Source of the DNA: Algibacter sp. L1A34
GTDB taxonomy: Bacteria > Bacteroidota > Bacteroidia > Flavobacteriales > Flavobacteriaceae
Direction: 5' to 3'
NCBI RefSeq assembly: GCF_009796805.1
Contig: NZ_CP047029.1
Coordinates: forward strand, 4,354,001-4,418,000
DNA: 64,000 nucleotides
A program made the translations under genes and the position numbers. Under the pieces are notes generated by a model, which saw only the letters and a list, made by a program, of their open reading frames with translations, had not been told where the DNA came from and searched no databases. Below are positions 54,791-63,980 of this stretch, piece by piece; the stretch's first letter is position 1; the number at the start of each line of letters is the position of its first letter.

Positions 54791-54903
54791 TTTATTTAGT
54801 TTGAAGTTTAGAATAAAAATTTACTTGATCTAAACTTTTTATTAATTTGTTTACTTATTGAACAAAACATAATTGTTTTCTTCATGATAATTGTGACTAA
54901 TTA

Positions 54904-55422
54904 TTAGAGCAATCCCTTATCTTTCAAGCGTTCTCTAGCACTTTTCCCTTCTACTTTTGGAGATTCCTCTTTAATATTTTCTATAACTTCACCTGAATCT
55001 CTAGTTTGTAAATCTTCTATAAAGTCTTTTCCTTTTTCAATAGTATCATGCACCATATGCTCAAGAGAATCACTTTGCTCTTCAATAACTTCACTCGATT
55101 TAAAGATGAAATTTGCTAAATACGTCCCCACCAAAGTACCCACAATCATAGATGCAAATATAGAAATTGTTGCTATATCTATCGGAATTAAAAAACGAAC
55201 TAAAACAATACCGATTAGAAACAGAAAACCAACAAAAACTAACCGCAACAGAAATGATTGTTTGTAAACAAAGCCCGTTTGGTCGTTAGGTTTCATTTGC
55301 AATGTTTTGGAGTTTATTACCTTGTTAAAAAAACGATACAATGCATTACTTCTTGATTCTCTCCAATAAATAAAGATTCCGAAAAGGATAGCGGCAACGA
55401 ATATTATGAGTTCTAGTGTCAT
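54904..55422 (-). CDS. Membrane protein, 172 aa, unknown function
   Basis: TM helices at about 2-18, 55-77 and 83-105, then a helical acidic tail (EVIEEQSDSLEHMVHD and IEDLQTRDSGEVI). Not recognised. Its place between the 573-aa and 411-aa genes in the AAA+ cluster suggests a membrane-bound component. Confidence 0.55.
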   Translation of the reverse strand: MTLELIIFVAAILFGIFIYWRESRSNALYRFFNKVINSKTLQMKPNDQTGFVYKQSFLLRLVFVGFLFLIGIVLVRFLIPIDIATISIFASMIVGTLVGTYLANFIFKSSEVIEEQSDSLEHMVHDTIEKGKDFIEDLQTRDSGEVIENIKEESPKVEGKSARERLKDKGLL

Positions 55423-55516
55423 ATTTTTGTTAGTTTGAAGTTTTATTTAATAGCTTTTATGGATTCCGCATCAAGTACAGAGTTACAAATGCCTTTTTTA
55501 TATTAGTCTTTAATTA

Positions 55517-56752
55517 TCAAATATTGTTACTAATTGTTTCAATCGCCCAATCCTTTAAAGAATCGTCCCAAGTTTCAAAACTAGCATAAAAAGATTCTTT
55601 ATCATACCAATACCAGAAAAGTACATCTTTAGGTGAAATATTAACGAGCAGCATCCAAATTAAATCCTGATGTTTCCCATCTAAAGATGAATGTGGCTTA
55701 TGTAATGCCTCAAATAATTTAAAGTCGACAATATCGGCAATTTTAAACTGATTACTATTTTCTATTTTCTCTAAATAACGCTCAACACTCATCACTTTTT
55801 TACGAGCATTAATATCTAGTTTATTCAAATAACTCTTATATAAAATCGGATCGTTTAAAATATCTTTTATAGGGTGTTGCGTATTTTTCAAATATGTAGA
55901 CATCTCAAACTTTTTAATACGTTCGTAACGTTTCGTCTTCACAACAGTCTCTAAGTTATACTCAATAATAACGTGATCTCTTAATTTATCCATAAGTTCT
56001 GGTTGTTGAATATGGAAAATTAAAACCTCGTAACTGGTATTAGTTATAGCCTCTTTATGCCATTTTTCATCTTCAAAAACCACTATAGGCGTTATAAAAT
56101 CACGCAATACATAAACACCGCCAAAAGCTCTTGTATAAAAAGAATCTGTAGTGTATTGCAGTTCGTGTAAATCTAAATCTCGATGGCGTAAATCACCATA
56201 TTTTTTAGCAGAACTCAATAGTTCCGCATGAAGCGCTTCATCAATAAAATTAGTGCTCTCATTAAACGTTGAAACTAATTTTCGTTGATCCTTTTGTACG
56301 TTTAACAAATCATTAATTAAATGAAAATGAATGTTTACCGTTTTATATTTTAAAACATCTAAAGGTTCATAAAAAGCATCGATACCTTGGTCGAAATCTA
56401 AGCAAATAGCGCAATCTCTAGTTATATCTTTTATTTTTTCACCATGAATTTTAAATACAAATTTCATGAGTTCTCTATCGAAAGTATGAAACGACAAGTA
56501 AACAGGCTTACCTTTCTGCAAAGGAGAAATAATGATACCATGCGGATTCGCTTCACCATTATTAAGGTAATTAATCTCACCTTTTTCATCAGCAATTTCA
56601 GGACTCCAACCTATACCATCAATTTGAAAAGACTTTAATTTGGTTTCCGAAAAGCCAAGCTTTACCAAGCATTTATTGTAACGCTCGACGAGTTTTCCAC
56701 TCACTGAAATGAGTTCGCTTCGGTATAAATTCGCTTCTAGTAATTTTTGCAT
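55517..56752 (-). CDS. Conserved-looking hypothetical protein, 411 aa
   Basis: Soluble, no signal or TM. Starts QKLLEANLYRSELISVSGKL. Motifs such as CAICLDFDQG, VNIHFHLINDLLN and the Trp-rich end FWYWYDKESFYASFETWDDSL are visible, but no family assigned; I have a weak memory of an uncharacterised domain family of this size in flavobacteria. Part of the minus-strand AAA+ cluster, 94 nt ahead of the 172-aa gene. Confidence 0.55.
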   Translation of the reverse strand: MQKLLEANLYRSELISVSGKLVERYNKCLVKLGFSETKLKSFQIDGIGWSPEIADEKGEINYLNNGEANPHGIIISPLQKGKPVYLSFHTFDRELMKFVFKIHGEKIKDITRDCAICLDFDQGIDAFYEPLDVLKYKTVNIHFHLINDLLNVQKDQRKLVSTFNESTNFIDEALHAELLSSAKKYGDLRHRDLDLHELQYTTDSFYTRAFGGVYVLRDFITPIVVFEDEKWHKEAITNTSYEVLIFHIQQPELMDKLRDHVIIEYNLETVVKTKRYERIKKFEMSTYLKNTQHPIKDILNDPILYKSYLNKLDINARKKVMSVERYLEKIENSNQFKIADIVDFKLFEALHKPHSSLDGKHQDLIWMLLVNISPKDVLFWYWYDKESFYASFETWDDSLKDWAIETISNNI

Positions 56753-56831
56753 GTTTTTTATTAATTTAATACTTCAACTATATTATTATTGATAGTTTGT
56801 ATTTAATTTGATATGTTGGTTAAATAATTCA

Positions 56832-58073
56832 TTATAAACAATCTTGGGTAAAGTTTTTTTTCACGAACTCTTCTCTCGCATTGTTACTTATGTTACTTAT
56901 ACTTTTAGCACTTTTTGAATGATTTTTATTAAATAAATACATTTTACCATTTAAAAAGTCTAAAATTACTCTTTCGTATTCCCAAATGAGAGGAACACCA
57001 ATAAGATTACTATTACCTGTGTCCTCAATTAAAACATTCTTGAAATTAATATTTGAAATTTTTAAATCAGTAAAAATTTGCCTTTTTCCTTTTTGCGCTT
57101 TTTTAGTAATTTCAGAACTATCCTCTTTCTTATAACAATCTTCAAAAGAGAATAATCCTATTGAATTAGAGTGACCAATTTTGTATTTATAATTTTCTTG
57201 AAGTGTAATTGAATCTTTAATAGTTAGAGTTCCATTAGAGCCCGTATCTAATTTGATTCTTTTTCGATTACCATTCACTTTAATATTAATTGACCAACTT
57301 TTTTTACCACTTTTTAATAAAGGAATTATTTCAAATTTAGAAATGTTTTGTAATTCTATTTTTTCACTTATTTTAACCGTTTTATTTAACATATCAAAAT
57401 CCCAAATAAAAGAATTTATTATATTATTGCCTAATACTCCCGCTATTGAATCTTGATTAAAAAAAATTCCACATTCATTTTCCCAAATATCTTTATTCAT
57501 TGATATGTAATCAACCTTTTCAAAATCGATATTTTTGAAGGTAAGTTTATTAAGCTTTTGTATGCTTACATTTTTTGTTTTAATTTGAGAATCGGTGAGA
57601 GAAATAATAGTTGTTTTTTTAGAATTATTATAGTTTTCATTAAATCCACATAATTCAGCACCAGTATCAAAACCAATATATTTTGTTTCGTTTCCAATTT
57701 TTGCTTTAAGGAAAAGGTGACCCGATTCAGAGCTATAAAAAGGAATCGTGGTGTTATGTTTATTACTGTTCCAAACTGTTATATGATCAGAAAAGGAGGT
57801 TAAATGTTTATGTCTAAAAATATTAATTAAAAAATTCAGCACTATAAAAAGCATGGAAATAGTAATTCCTGTAATAAAGTAAGTCTTTTTCTTTTTAAAT
57901 AAAAAAATAAAAACACAACTTAATATAGCTCCAATATATATAATATAATTATCGAAAGGTTTAGCTTTTAGGTGATTTGACAGATTAACTATAAGTAAAG
58001 TTAAAGCTATAAAGAAAAGTACTGTAAGAATTCCTAATACGATGTGGAGTAATTGATTTAACCTTTTCTTCAT
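56832..58073 (-). CDS. Membrane-anchored retropepsin-like aspartic protease with two DTG sites
   Basis: 413 aa. Three hydrophobic segments (about 12-32, 42-60 and 68-86) anchor a soluble part holding two aspartic-protease motifs, IGFDTGAELCG and IKLDTGSNGTL, about 130 residues apart. This is the double-domain arrangement of PF13650-type bacterial pepsin relatives. Proteolysis in the periplasm is the likely role. Genes on both sides belong to the AAA+ cluster, so it may have been inserted or it may be part of the cluster. Confidence 0.68.
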   Translation of the reverse strand: MKKRLNQLLHIVLGILTVLFFIALTLLIVNLSNHLKAKPFDNYIIYIGAILSCVFIFLFKKKKTYFITGITISMLFIVLNFLINIFRHKHLTSFSDHITVWNSNKHNTTIPFYSSESGHLFLKAKIGNETKYIGFDTGAELCGFNENYNNSKKTTIISLTDSQIKTKNVSIQKLNKLTFKNIDFEKVDYISMNKDIWENECGIFFNQDSIAGVLGNNIINSFIWDFDMLNKTVKISEKIELQNISKFEIIPLLKSGKKSWSINIKVNGNRKRIKLDTGSNGTLTIKDSITLQENYKYKIGHSNSIGLFSFEDCYKKEDSSEITKKAQKGKRQIFTDLKISNINFKNVLIEDTGNSNLIGVPLIWEYERVILDFLNGKMYLFNKNHSKSAKSISNISNNAREEFVKKNFTQDCL

Positions 58074-58236
58074 AGTTACTTTTCAACTTGTGTATACCTC
58101 GTTAATAATGCTAATTTTAAAGATAGCATACGTGCAACTGCCTTTTTCTAAAACAAAAAAACAGTGTGTGTTTTATATCCGTATTTAGCAATCGTTTTTA
58201 TCCCCAATTTTCTTTCAACCGATAATTTAGTTTGTT

Positions 58237-58824
58237 TTAACTTGTTACAAGTTTATTAATAATAGCATACTGCAATAAAACAATAGTACGCATATCCTGA
58301 ATTTCACCATTATTAAGCATCTCTATCGCTTCTTTAATGGGTAATTCTAGCACTTCAATATCTTCGGTTTCAGTTTCAACACCGCCGCCTTCGCTTACTT
58401 TCATATCATCGGTATATTCAGCAATAAAAAAGTGCATTTTCTCGGTCATTACACCAGGCGACGTATAGGCTTCGTAAACTTTTGTTACTTTATTTATACG
58501 GTAACCTACTTCTTCTTCTGTTTCTCTAATAATGCAGTCTTCCGGATTATCTTTATCCAGCATTCCTGCAGTAATTTCAACCAAAAAACCATCTTTATTA
58601 TCATTTTGATAGGTTGGCATTCTAAACTGCTTCGTTAAAATAACCGTTTGTTTTTCGGTATTGTAAAGTAAAATTCCTGCTCCATCTCCTCTATCGTAAA
58701 CTTCACGCATTTGGTTAACCCAAGTACCGTTAGTCATTAAATAATCGAAACTTAATTTTTTAAGAATGTAATAATTATCAGAAAGCAGCGTGCTTTTTAT
58801 GTTTTTTAATCTATTAGATGCCAT
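58237..58824 (-). CDS. nudK: NUDIX hydrolase of the NudK (GDP-mannose pyrophosphatase) type
   Basis: 195 aa from MASNRLK (58824), since its ATG overlaps the end of the AAA+ gene by 11 nt; an upstream Met codon is also possible. NUDIX box GMLDKDNPEDCIIRETEEEVGY with the two-residue longer spacer seen in NudK (compare GLLDNDEPEVCIRKEAIEETGY). Splits GDP-mannose or a related nucleotide sugar. Overlap with the AAA+ gene implies coupled translation. Confidence 0.78.
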   Translation of the reverse strand: MASNRLKNIKSTLLSDNYYILKKLSFDYLMTNGTWVNQMREVYDRGDGAGILLYNTEKQTVILTKQFRMPTYQNDNKDGFLVEITAGMLDKDNPEDCIIRETEEEVGYRINKVTKVYEAYTSPGVMTEKMHFFIAEYTDDMKVSEGGGVETETEDIEVLELPIKEAIEMLNNGEIQDMRTIVLLQYAIINKLVTS

Positions 58825-60775
58825 TTTCAAAAGTTTTTCTTGCTGCAGTTTCTATATTTAATTGATTGACTCTCGCATCTACCTTTCGTTTAAAATCAGT
58901 ATCTGCAATAGTGGCAACATTATCTAAATAACGCACAACTTCTTGCCTTCTAATTTCCGAAAAGTCTAGACCTTTCATATTCGATTTCATCAATTCCTGA
59001 AGCATATTAAATTTCGTTTCATATTCTTGTTTGAAATAAATTTCGGGGTTTTCAAACCAACTTTCTTCCAAATCAAAATCTGTTAATCGTAATGAAATAG
59101 CCGACTGAATATTCCTTACATCACGAGACGAGAAGAACGGAAACGCTTTTTGCATATCTTTATACAAATTAGCATAAAAAAGGTGTTCACTGGTTTTATA
59201 TTTAGCCTCTACTTTATCACAAATAGCATGAACTCTAGCTTCACTTGGTTTACTAGATACATTTAAAATTTCACCCATATTTTTAGACAAACCTTGATCG
59301 CTCAAAAAGTTATAGTCCTCAGGGTTTTCCATGTTTACAAAATCGGGTAAAGATTTATCTAATTTGTTCCACCAAATATAATCTTGATCTAAAAAATCAT
59401 GTTCCGTTCGGGCACCATCAATCTTAAATCGACCTTGCACACGAGAGATTACAGCTTTATCTAACATTTCTGGTAAATTGGTAAATAAACCAATAGAGCT
59501 ATTACCGTAATTTACCGCATAAGCGCCTTCTGTATAACGCAAAAATACGCCAATAACTTCTTTTACACCAGCAGAAACACCTTGTGATGTTCGCTCTTGT
59601 AAATTATTTTCAGCATCATCAATTGGAGCAAAAATTAACTTTGTAGGATCTTGCATGGGTTTCATCCACTCTACCATTTTTTCTGCTGAACCACCTTGAA
59701 ATGTTGAAATTAAGGTATCTGGCATAGGATGAAACAAAAACGGAATTTCTAAATTATCACAGTGCTCTTTTAGTCTGGTTGCGATGGCTGCTATAAGCAT
59801 TGATTTTCCTGTTCCCGGTATTCCGTAACCCATAAATACTGGCATAAAACCACCAAGTTCTTGAAACGGGTTCTTTTTTGCTTTAAAATCGTAACTTAGC
59901 ATACGCTCGGTTAAACGGCGCGCAAAGTGCTTAGCATCACGATTACCAACTATTTGTTCAAATTTTATTTTATTAAATTCTATACTTTCAGCCGTTCCAG
60001 AAAACACGTTGTTCCACCCTGAAATAGCAAACTCAGATTTTTCTAGTTTATAGGTTCTATCTTCAATAGTTTCGGTGTATTCTAAACTACTTTTTCTAAG
60101 TTGAATTTCACCAATTAAAGCCTCAAAATAAACTACCGTAAAATCGATAACATCTTTATCCGATTTTACAATTTCTGGATGTCCTAAATATTTATCATAA
60201 TAAAACAGATTACAAGAAATCCCTTTTAGCGGCGACAATAGCGACACTTCTGGAATACCAGCAAACTTCTGTTTCATAACCGATAAATCATCGGAAGCAA
60301 AAGGTTTTAAATCATTTAAAATTTTATAAGCTGTAGCAAATAACATAAATGCCGTTGCTGTATGCATTTTACTTTCGAACTCACGTTTTCCGTTAGAATC
60401 TAAAGCCGATTTATTCTCATTTAAACTTGATAAACCAGAAGCATCATAGAAACTATCTTTAATCCAAATCCCTAAAGTAATACCTTCTTGCACTGCATAA
60501 AGCGTTTGATTTAGATGAATAGGAAGTGCTACTGAATCTGGTAACAATCGTTTTTTTAAAGCTAAAATAGTTTTAGAAACCGAAGTAATATCTACCGAAG
60601 AGCCATTGTTTGCTCTCGACAAATAGAGTAAAATAGATTCATCTTTAGCATCTTTATCTTTATTCTTCGCTCTTGATCCTTGCTCCCATTGTACGCTTTT
60701 TAAGTAAGATGAAGCTTCATCGCGAAGCATATCGAGTTCTGATAATTTTATTGGAAAAGTTGAGTTGTGTTCCAT
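58814..60775 (-). CDS. AAA+ ATPase with degenerate Walker B (Asp-Asp), unknown system
   Basis: 653 aa. Residues 1-270 are a helical N-terminal domain. AAA+ core: Walker A GYGIPGTGKS (316-325), Walker B LIFAPIDDAEN (380-390; the usual Asp-Glu is Asp-Asp), sensor 1 Asn433 (FTNLPE), arginine candidates Arg445 and Arg449 in SRVQGRF. Helical C-terminal part ends RVNQLNIETAARKTFENGI. Soluble. A motor for the neighbouring proteins is the natural reading; no client is known. It lies between the 354-aa gene and NudK, overlapping the latter. Confidence 0.75.
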   Translation of the reverse strand: MEHNSTFPIKLSELDMLRDEASSYLKSVQWEQGSRAKNKDKDAKDESILLYLSRANNGSSVDITSVSKTILALKKRLLPDSVALPIHLNQTLYAVQEGITLGIWIKDSFYDASGLSSLNENKSALDSNGKREFESKMHTATAFMLFATAYKILNDLKPFASDDLSVMKQKFAGIPEVSLLSPLKGISCNLFYYDKYLGHPEIVKSDKDVIDFTVVYFEALIGEIQLRKSSLEYTETIEDRTYKLEKSEFAISGWNNVFSGTAESIEFNKIKFEQIVGNRDAKHFARRLTERMLSYDFKAKKNPFQELGGFMPVFMGYGIPGTGKSMLIAAIATRLKEHCDNLEIPFLFHPMPDTLISTFQGGSAEKMVEWMKPMQDPTKLIFAPIDDAENNLQERTSQGVSAGVKEVIGVFLRYTEGAYAVNYGNSSIGLFTNLPEMLDKAVISRVQGRFKIDGARTEHDFLDQDYIWWNKLDKSLPDFVNMENPEDYNFLSDQGLSKNMGEILNVSSKPSEARVHAICDKVEAKYKTSEHLFYANLYKDMQKAFPFFSSRDVRNIQSAISLRLTDFDLEESWFENPEIYFKQEYETKFNMLQELMKSNMKGLDFSEIRRQEVVRYLDNVATIADTDFKRKVDARVNQLNIETAARKTFENGI

Positions 60776-60856
60776 GTTTTTTTAAGTCTTCAATTGGTAG
60801 TCTTAAGTTTTCAGTCCTAAATTACTCCGACTGTCACTTTAACTAAAAATTTATTT

Positions 60857-61921
60857 TTATTTTTTAATTTCAATTTTTAAACCAGCTACTTCAAAAGGCG
60901 CTTCGGCTAAATCATCCAAAATTTCGGGTGTTTTATTGTATAATAGTTGAATAATACGGTGTGGTGCAAAAATGAATTTTTGTTTAAATATGTCGTCCCA
61001 TTTTTGAAGGGTTTGCTTACTAAAAAAGCTACCTTCTTTAAATTCGCTTCCAGATTTTACTTCGTCTATTTTTAAAGAAATCGCGTAAGATTCTAACGGA
61101 ATTTCCTTTTTACCTATAGCTTGTAAAATGGTGTGCGTTACTACATTTTCGTCTTTTGCAAATACGTTATGTATAGCACCTAAGTCTATACGTTTTATTA
61201 ATTTTGGTGATACTTTTGGTAATTTCCTATCGATGGTGTAAGCCATGGTATCTAGAGACATTTTACGATCGGATGTGGTTTTTAACACCTCGTAAATTTC
61301 ATCTTTATAATCGTTTATCTTATTACCATCATAATTAAAGTACATGAAGCACATAAATGGCCGGTTGTGTTGTACATCGAAAAAACTCCAACTTACTAAT
61401 AAATCGGCTATGGCATTTTGTGGTGCGCTTAATATTTTTCCTTGTACAAAGCGATTAAATATATATTCTTTTTTTACAGATGAATAATAAACAATGGATG
61501 CCGCTTGAAACAACTTTCGTTTAGGAATGGGCTGCTTTTTATGCATTAAAGTGTTTAAAAAATCTTCTTTTAAAGTGGCTATTGGTGTTAATTTTTCTAA
61601 ATATTCCTGACGTAATTCAAGATCGTTAAATAGGTACCGGAATTCTAAATAGTTTGGAAATCCAGACTCGGTTAAATCCACTTTCATATTATCTTCATCA
61701 TCATACATATATTTAATACGCATGGCTTCAATGGAATATAATAGTAAATCGGCATATTGTTTAAATAGTTGCACTTCTTGATCGTTACAAAGTTTTTGTC
61801 TTTGCACCGCTACTATAAGTTCTTTAAAAACAAAGTCCACCATTTTATGATAAAAGACATACTGCTCCTTGGAATCTAGGATGGCCGAGTCTAATGGTGT
61901 TACTATTTGGTTTATTGACAT
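60857..61921 (-). CDS. Hypothetical protein, 354 aa, AAA+ partner candidate
   Basis: Soluble, no signal. Starts SINQIVTPLDSAILDSKEQ; includes ASIVYYSSVKKEYIFN and LVSWSFFDVQHNRPF. I do not recognise a family. It sits 81 nt ahead of the AAA+ gene in the same direction, so it may be a subunit or adaptor of that ATPase. Confidence 0.55.
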   Translation of the reverse strand: MSINQIVTPLDSAILDSKEQYVFYHKMVDFVFKELIVAVQRQKLCNDQEVQLFKQYADLLLYSIEAMRIKYMYDDEDNMKVDLTESGFPNYLEFRYLFNDLELRQEYLEKLTPIATLKEDFLNTLMHKKQPIPKRKLFQAASIVYYSSVKKEYIFNRFVQGKILSAPQNAIADLLVSWSFFDVQHNRPFMCFMYFNYDGNKINDYKDEIYEVLKTTSDRKMSLDTMAYTIDRKLPKVSPKLIKRIDLGAIHNVFAKDENVVTHTILQAIGKKEIPLESYAISLKIDEVKSGSEFKEGSFFSKQTLQKWDDIFKQKFIFAPHRIIQLLYNKTPEILDDLAEAPFEVAGLKIEIKK

Positions 61922-61955
61922 TTATTTTAATTAAATATGAATCTTTACAGATTAT

Positions 61956-62423
61956 TTATTTTAATGCACTTTCGAAAAGGACATCGCCCGATTCTAAAAA
62001 CACTTTTCCATCGTTTATACGCTTAGATAAATGAATTAAATTCAAGTCTTTTCCGTTTCTTAAATATTCGAGAATAACGCCATTTTCTAATTCGGCATTT
62101 GGTCCCATAATTTTTATGGAGTTCTCAGTTTCTTTGGTACTCCAAGAGCCAATAATAATTTTGGTTTCACCGCCTTTGGAAACTAAAACATGAGCGGTAT
62201 AATCTTTTTTGAAGTCAATTTTGATAATAGAACTAGCCCTCCATTTTTTAGCTGCTGGTGCATGGCTGTTTTGAATCCATTTACCAATAAATGCATGATT
62301 ATCCTGATTGTGGTTGATAACAACTATTGTATGGTTTATGTTAGATTGAAAAGTAGCTTTAGTTTTAAAAGATGTTAAGATTATAAAAGCAGATAAAATA
62401 ATGATGATATGTAATGATTTCAT
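61956..62423 (-). CDS. Secreted hypothetical protein, 155 aa
   Basis: Signal peptide about 1-20 (KSLHIIIILSAFIILTSF). The mature domain has FIGKWIQNSHAP and IIGSWSTKETENSI, strand-rich as in lipocalin-like or DUF4488-type small domains, but not certain. 34 nt from the 354-aa gene; repeat copy D separates it from the coiled-coil gene upstream. Confidence 0.5.
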   Translation of the reverse strand: MKSLHIIIILSAFIILTSFKTKATFQSNINHTIVVINHNQDNHAFIGKWIQNSHAPAAKKWRASSIIKIDFKKDYTAHVLVSKGGETKIIIGSWSTKETENSIKIMGPNAELENGVILEYLRNGKDLNLIHLSKRINDGKVFLESGDVLFESALK

Positions 62424-62477
62424 TTGGTTATTTTAAAGTAACATCTGTTTTAAAAACCTTGCCATGGGTTTAATCCC

Positions 62478-62603
62478 GCGTTAAGGATTGAACGGCCTGT
62501 TTGAGCTCCCCGACCTTAGAAGGGAGCGAGTAGTGAAAGCCTGACTTTTTACGATGCTGCAAGGTTTACTAAAAAACCTTGCAGGATTGTAAAAAGGAAC
62601 GCC
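62478..62603 (+). repeat. Structured dispersed repeat, copy D
   Basis: 5' GCGTTAAGGATTGAACGG, inner stem GCTCCC/GGGAGC, GAGTAGTGAAAGCC, then CTTTTTAC...GTAAAAAG enclosing a 10-bp hairpin TGCAAGGTTT/AAACCTTGCA (62558-62583), closing with AACGCC. The outer GCGTT/AACGC pairing is kept while the third stem has been replaced and extended. Confidence 0.75.
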
Positions 62604-62636
62604 CAAATTTTAAAAAGTGTGGCGCTCTTTAATTAT

Positions 62637-63980
62637 TTAGCTCAACAAATCGTCTTCTGTAGCTGCTGGCTTTGGTTTAGCTGCAGGCGCATCATCACTT
62701 CCTTTTGGAGCATTAGCATCTGCTTTATAATAGTCTTCAAAAATTTCTTTCATATCGATACCATAGCGCTCTGCAAAATTCTTTTGAATAGCACCATCTT
62801 TAGCACGAATTTCTTGTAAAGCCTCGGCATAACTACTGTAAACACCTTGCATAACTTTCTCGTGAACCGGAATATTATCCATCATATCTTGACGCGCTTT
62901 AGCACTTGCAGTATGCATTGAGGCTAGAGTTTGACCAATATGCTCATCGGTTTTAACACCTAAATGTTCTAAAATAGCAGCAAATTCTTGATCGGTACGC
63001 GCTTTTAAAGCAACAACGTAACCATCGTAATATTTAAGACGCTCTTCAGTATCCGACTTTAATTTGGCACGATGAGTTTGTAAGTTGCTACGTAACGATG
63101 TTAACACCTTTATAGTTAAATTGTGCTTATGCACGAAGCTGTCTTTACTTGCGGCAAGCGTGGTGTAAGCATTTTTAAGACCTTCCAACTCTTCTACTTT
63201 TTGTTCTAAAGTCGTCATTTTACCAATGGCTTCAGAATACTCTGTAGATTGTTTATCGGCGATATCTTCTAACTCTTGGCGCGCTTGTTTTAATAAAGCA
63301 TATTGCGTTTCAAGCTTTCCTTCTACCTCTTTCTTTTTCTCTAAGGCTTTGGTGTGGTTTTTTGAAGCTTCTACAATAGCATCTTTAAGCTTTTCTTCAA
63401 CTTCTTTAATTTCTACTTCACGATTTTTTAAACGTGTTACCGCAGCTTGCGATTTATATGATAATTCGCTTAAAAGTGTTTGGATATCGGCACTTTCTAT
63501 ACGCTCTTGAAACATAGCTTTAGCTTTATTATCTGCTCCTGCTCGCGTTTTTTCGGCTACCTTAAACTCTTCTTGTTCTTTTTTAATTTTACTTTTACGT
63601 CCCCAAAGGTTATTCCACCAAGTATCTTCTTTCTTTTCGGCATCTTCTAACTCAATTCTGGCGCGTTCTAATGCCTTTTGAGCATCATCAATCACCTTTT
63701 GTTCTGTTGGGTTTAATGCCGAAAATTTCTCGAACATAATACCAACTTCATCTTGATAATCGGTTAAATCCTTAATAGCATCTAATAGCGTAGATCTATC
63801 TTTTTCTGCCATATGCACAACATCGTCCAAAGTAGCATTTAGAATTTTTTGACGCACTTCGGGGTCATCCTCTTGCGATAATTTAGATTTCATGGTATCA
63901 ATGGCTTTTCCCCAATTGACATCTACTTTTTCTGTTTTTTCGTTTGAATTAGTTTCTAATAAATCAAAATCATCGGACAT
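62637..63980 (-). CDS. Long coiled-coil protein, 447 aa
   Basis: Soluble, highly charged. Residues about 95-330 form nearly continuous coiled coil (KALERARIELEDAEKK, EVEIKEVEEKLKD and so on) interrupted by WWNNLWGRKS near 127. The tail is Ala/Pro-rich (APAAKPKPAATEDDLLS). I do not recognise a named family; a remote relation to toxic-anion-resistance TelA proteins cannot be excluded. First gene of the AAA+ cluster in the window; its start is 20 nt from the right edge, so more members may lie outside. Confidence 0.6.
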   Translation of the reverse strand: MSDDFDLLETNSNEKTEKVDVNWGKAIDTMKSKLSQEDDPEVRQKILNATLDDVVHMAEKDRSTLLDAIKDLTDYQDEVGIMFEKFSALNPTEQKVIDDAQKALERARIELEDAEKKEDTWWNNLWGRKSKIKKEQEEFKVAEKTRAGADNKAKAMFQERIESADIQTLLSELSYKSQAAVTRLKNREVEIKEVEEKLKDAIVEASKNHTKALEKKKEVEGKLETQYALLKQARQELEDIADKQSTEYSEAIGKMTTLEQKVEELEGLKNAYTTLAASKDSFVHKHNLTIKVLTSLRSNLQTHRAKLKSDTEERLKYYDGYVVALKARTDQEFAAILEHLGVKTDEHIGQTLASMHTASAKARQDMMDNIPVHEKVMQGVYSSYAEALQEIRAKDGAIQKNFAERYGIDMKEIFEDYYKADANAPKGSDDAPAAKPKPAATEDDLLS

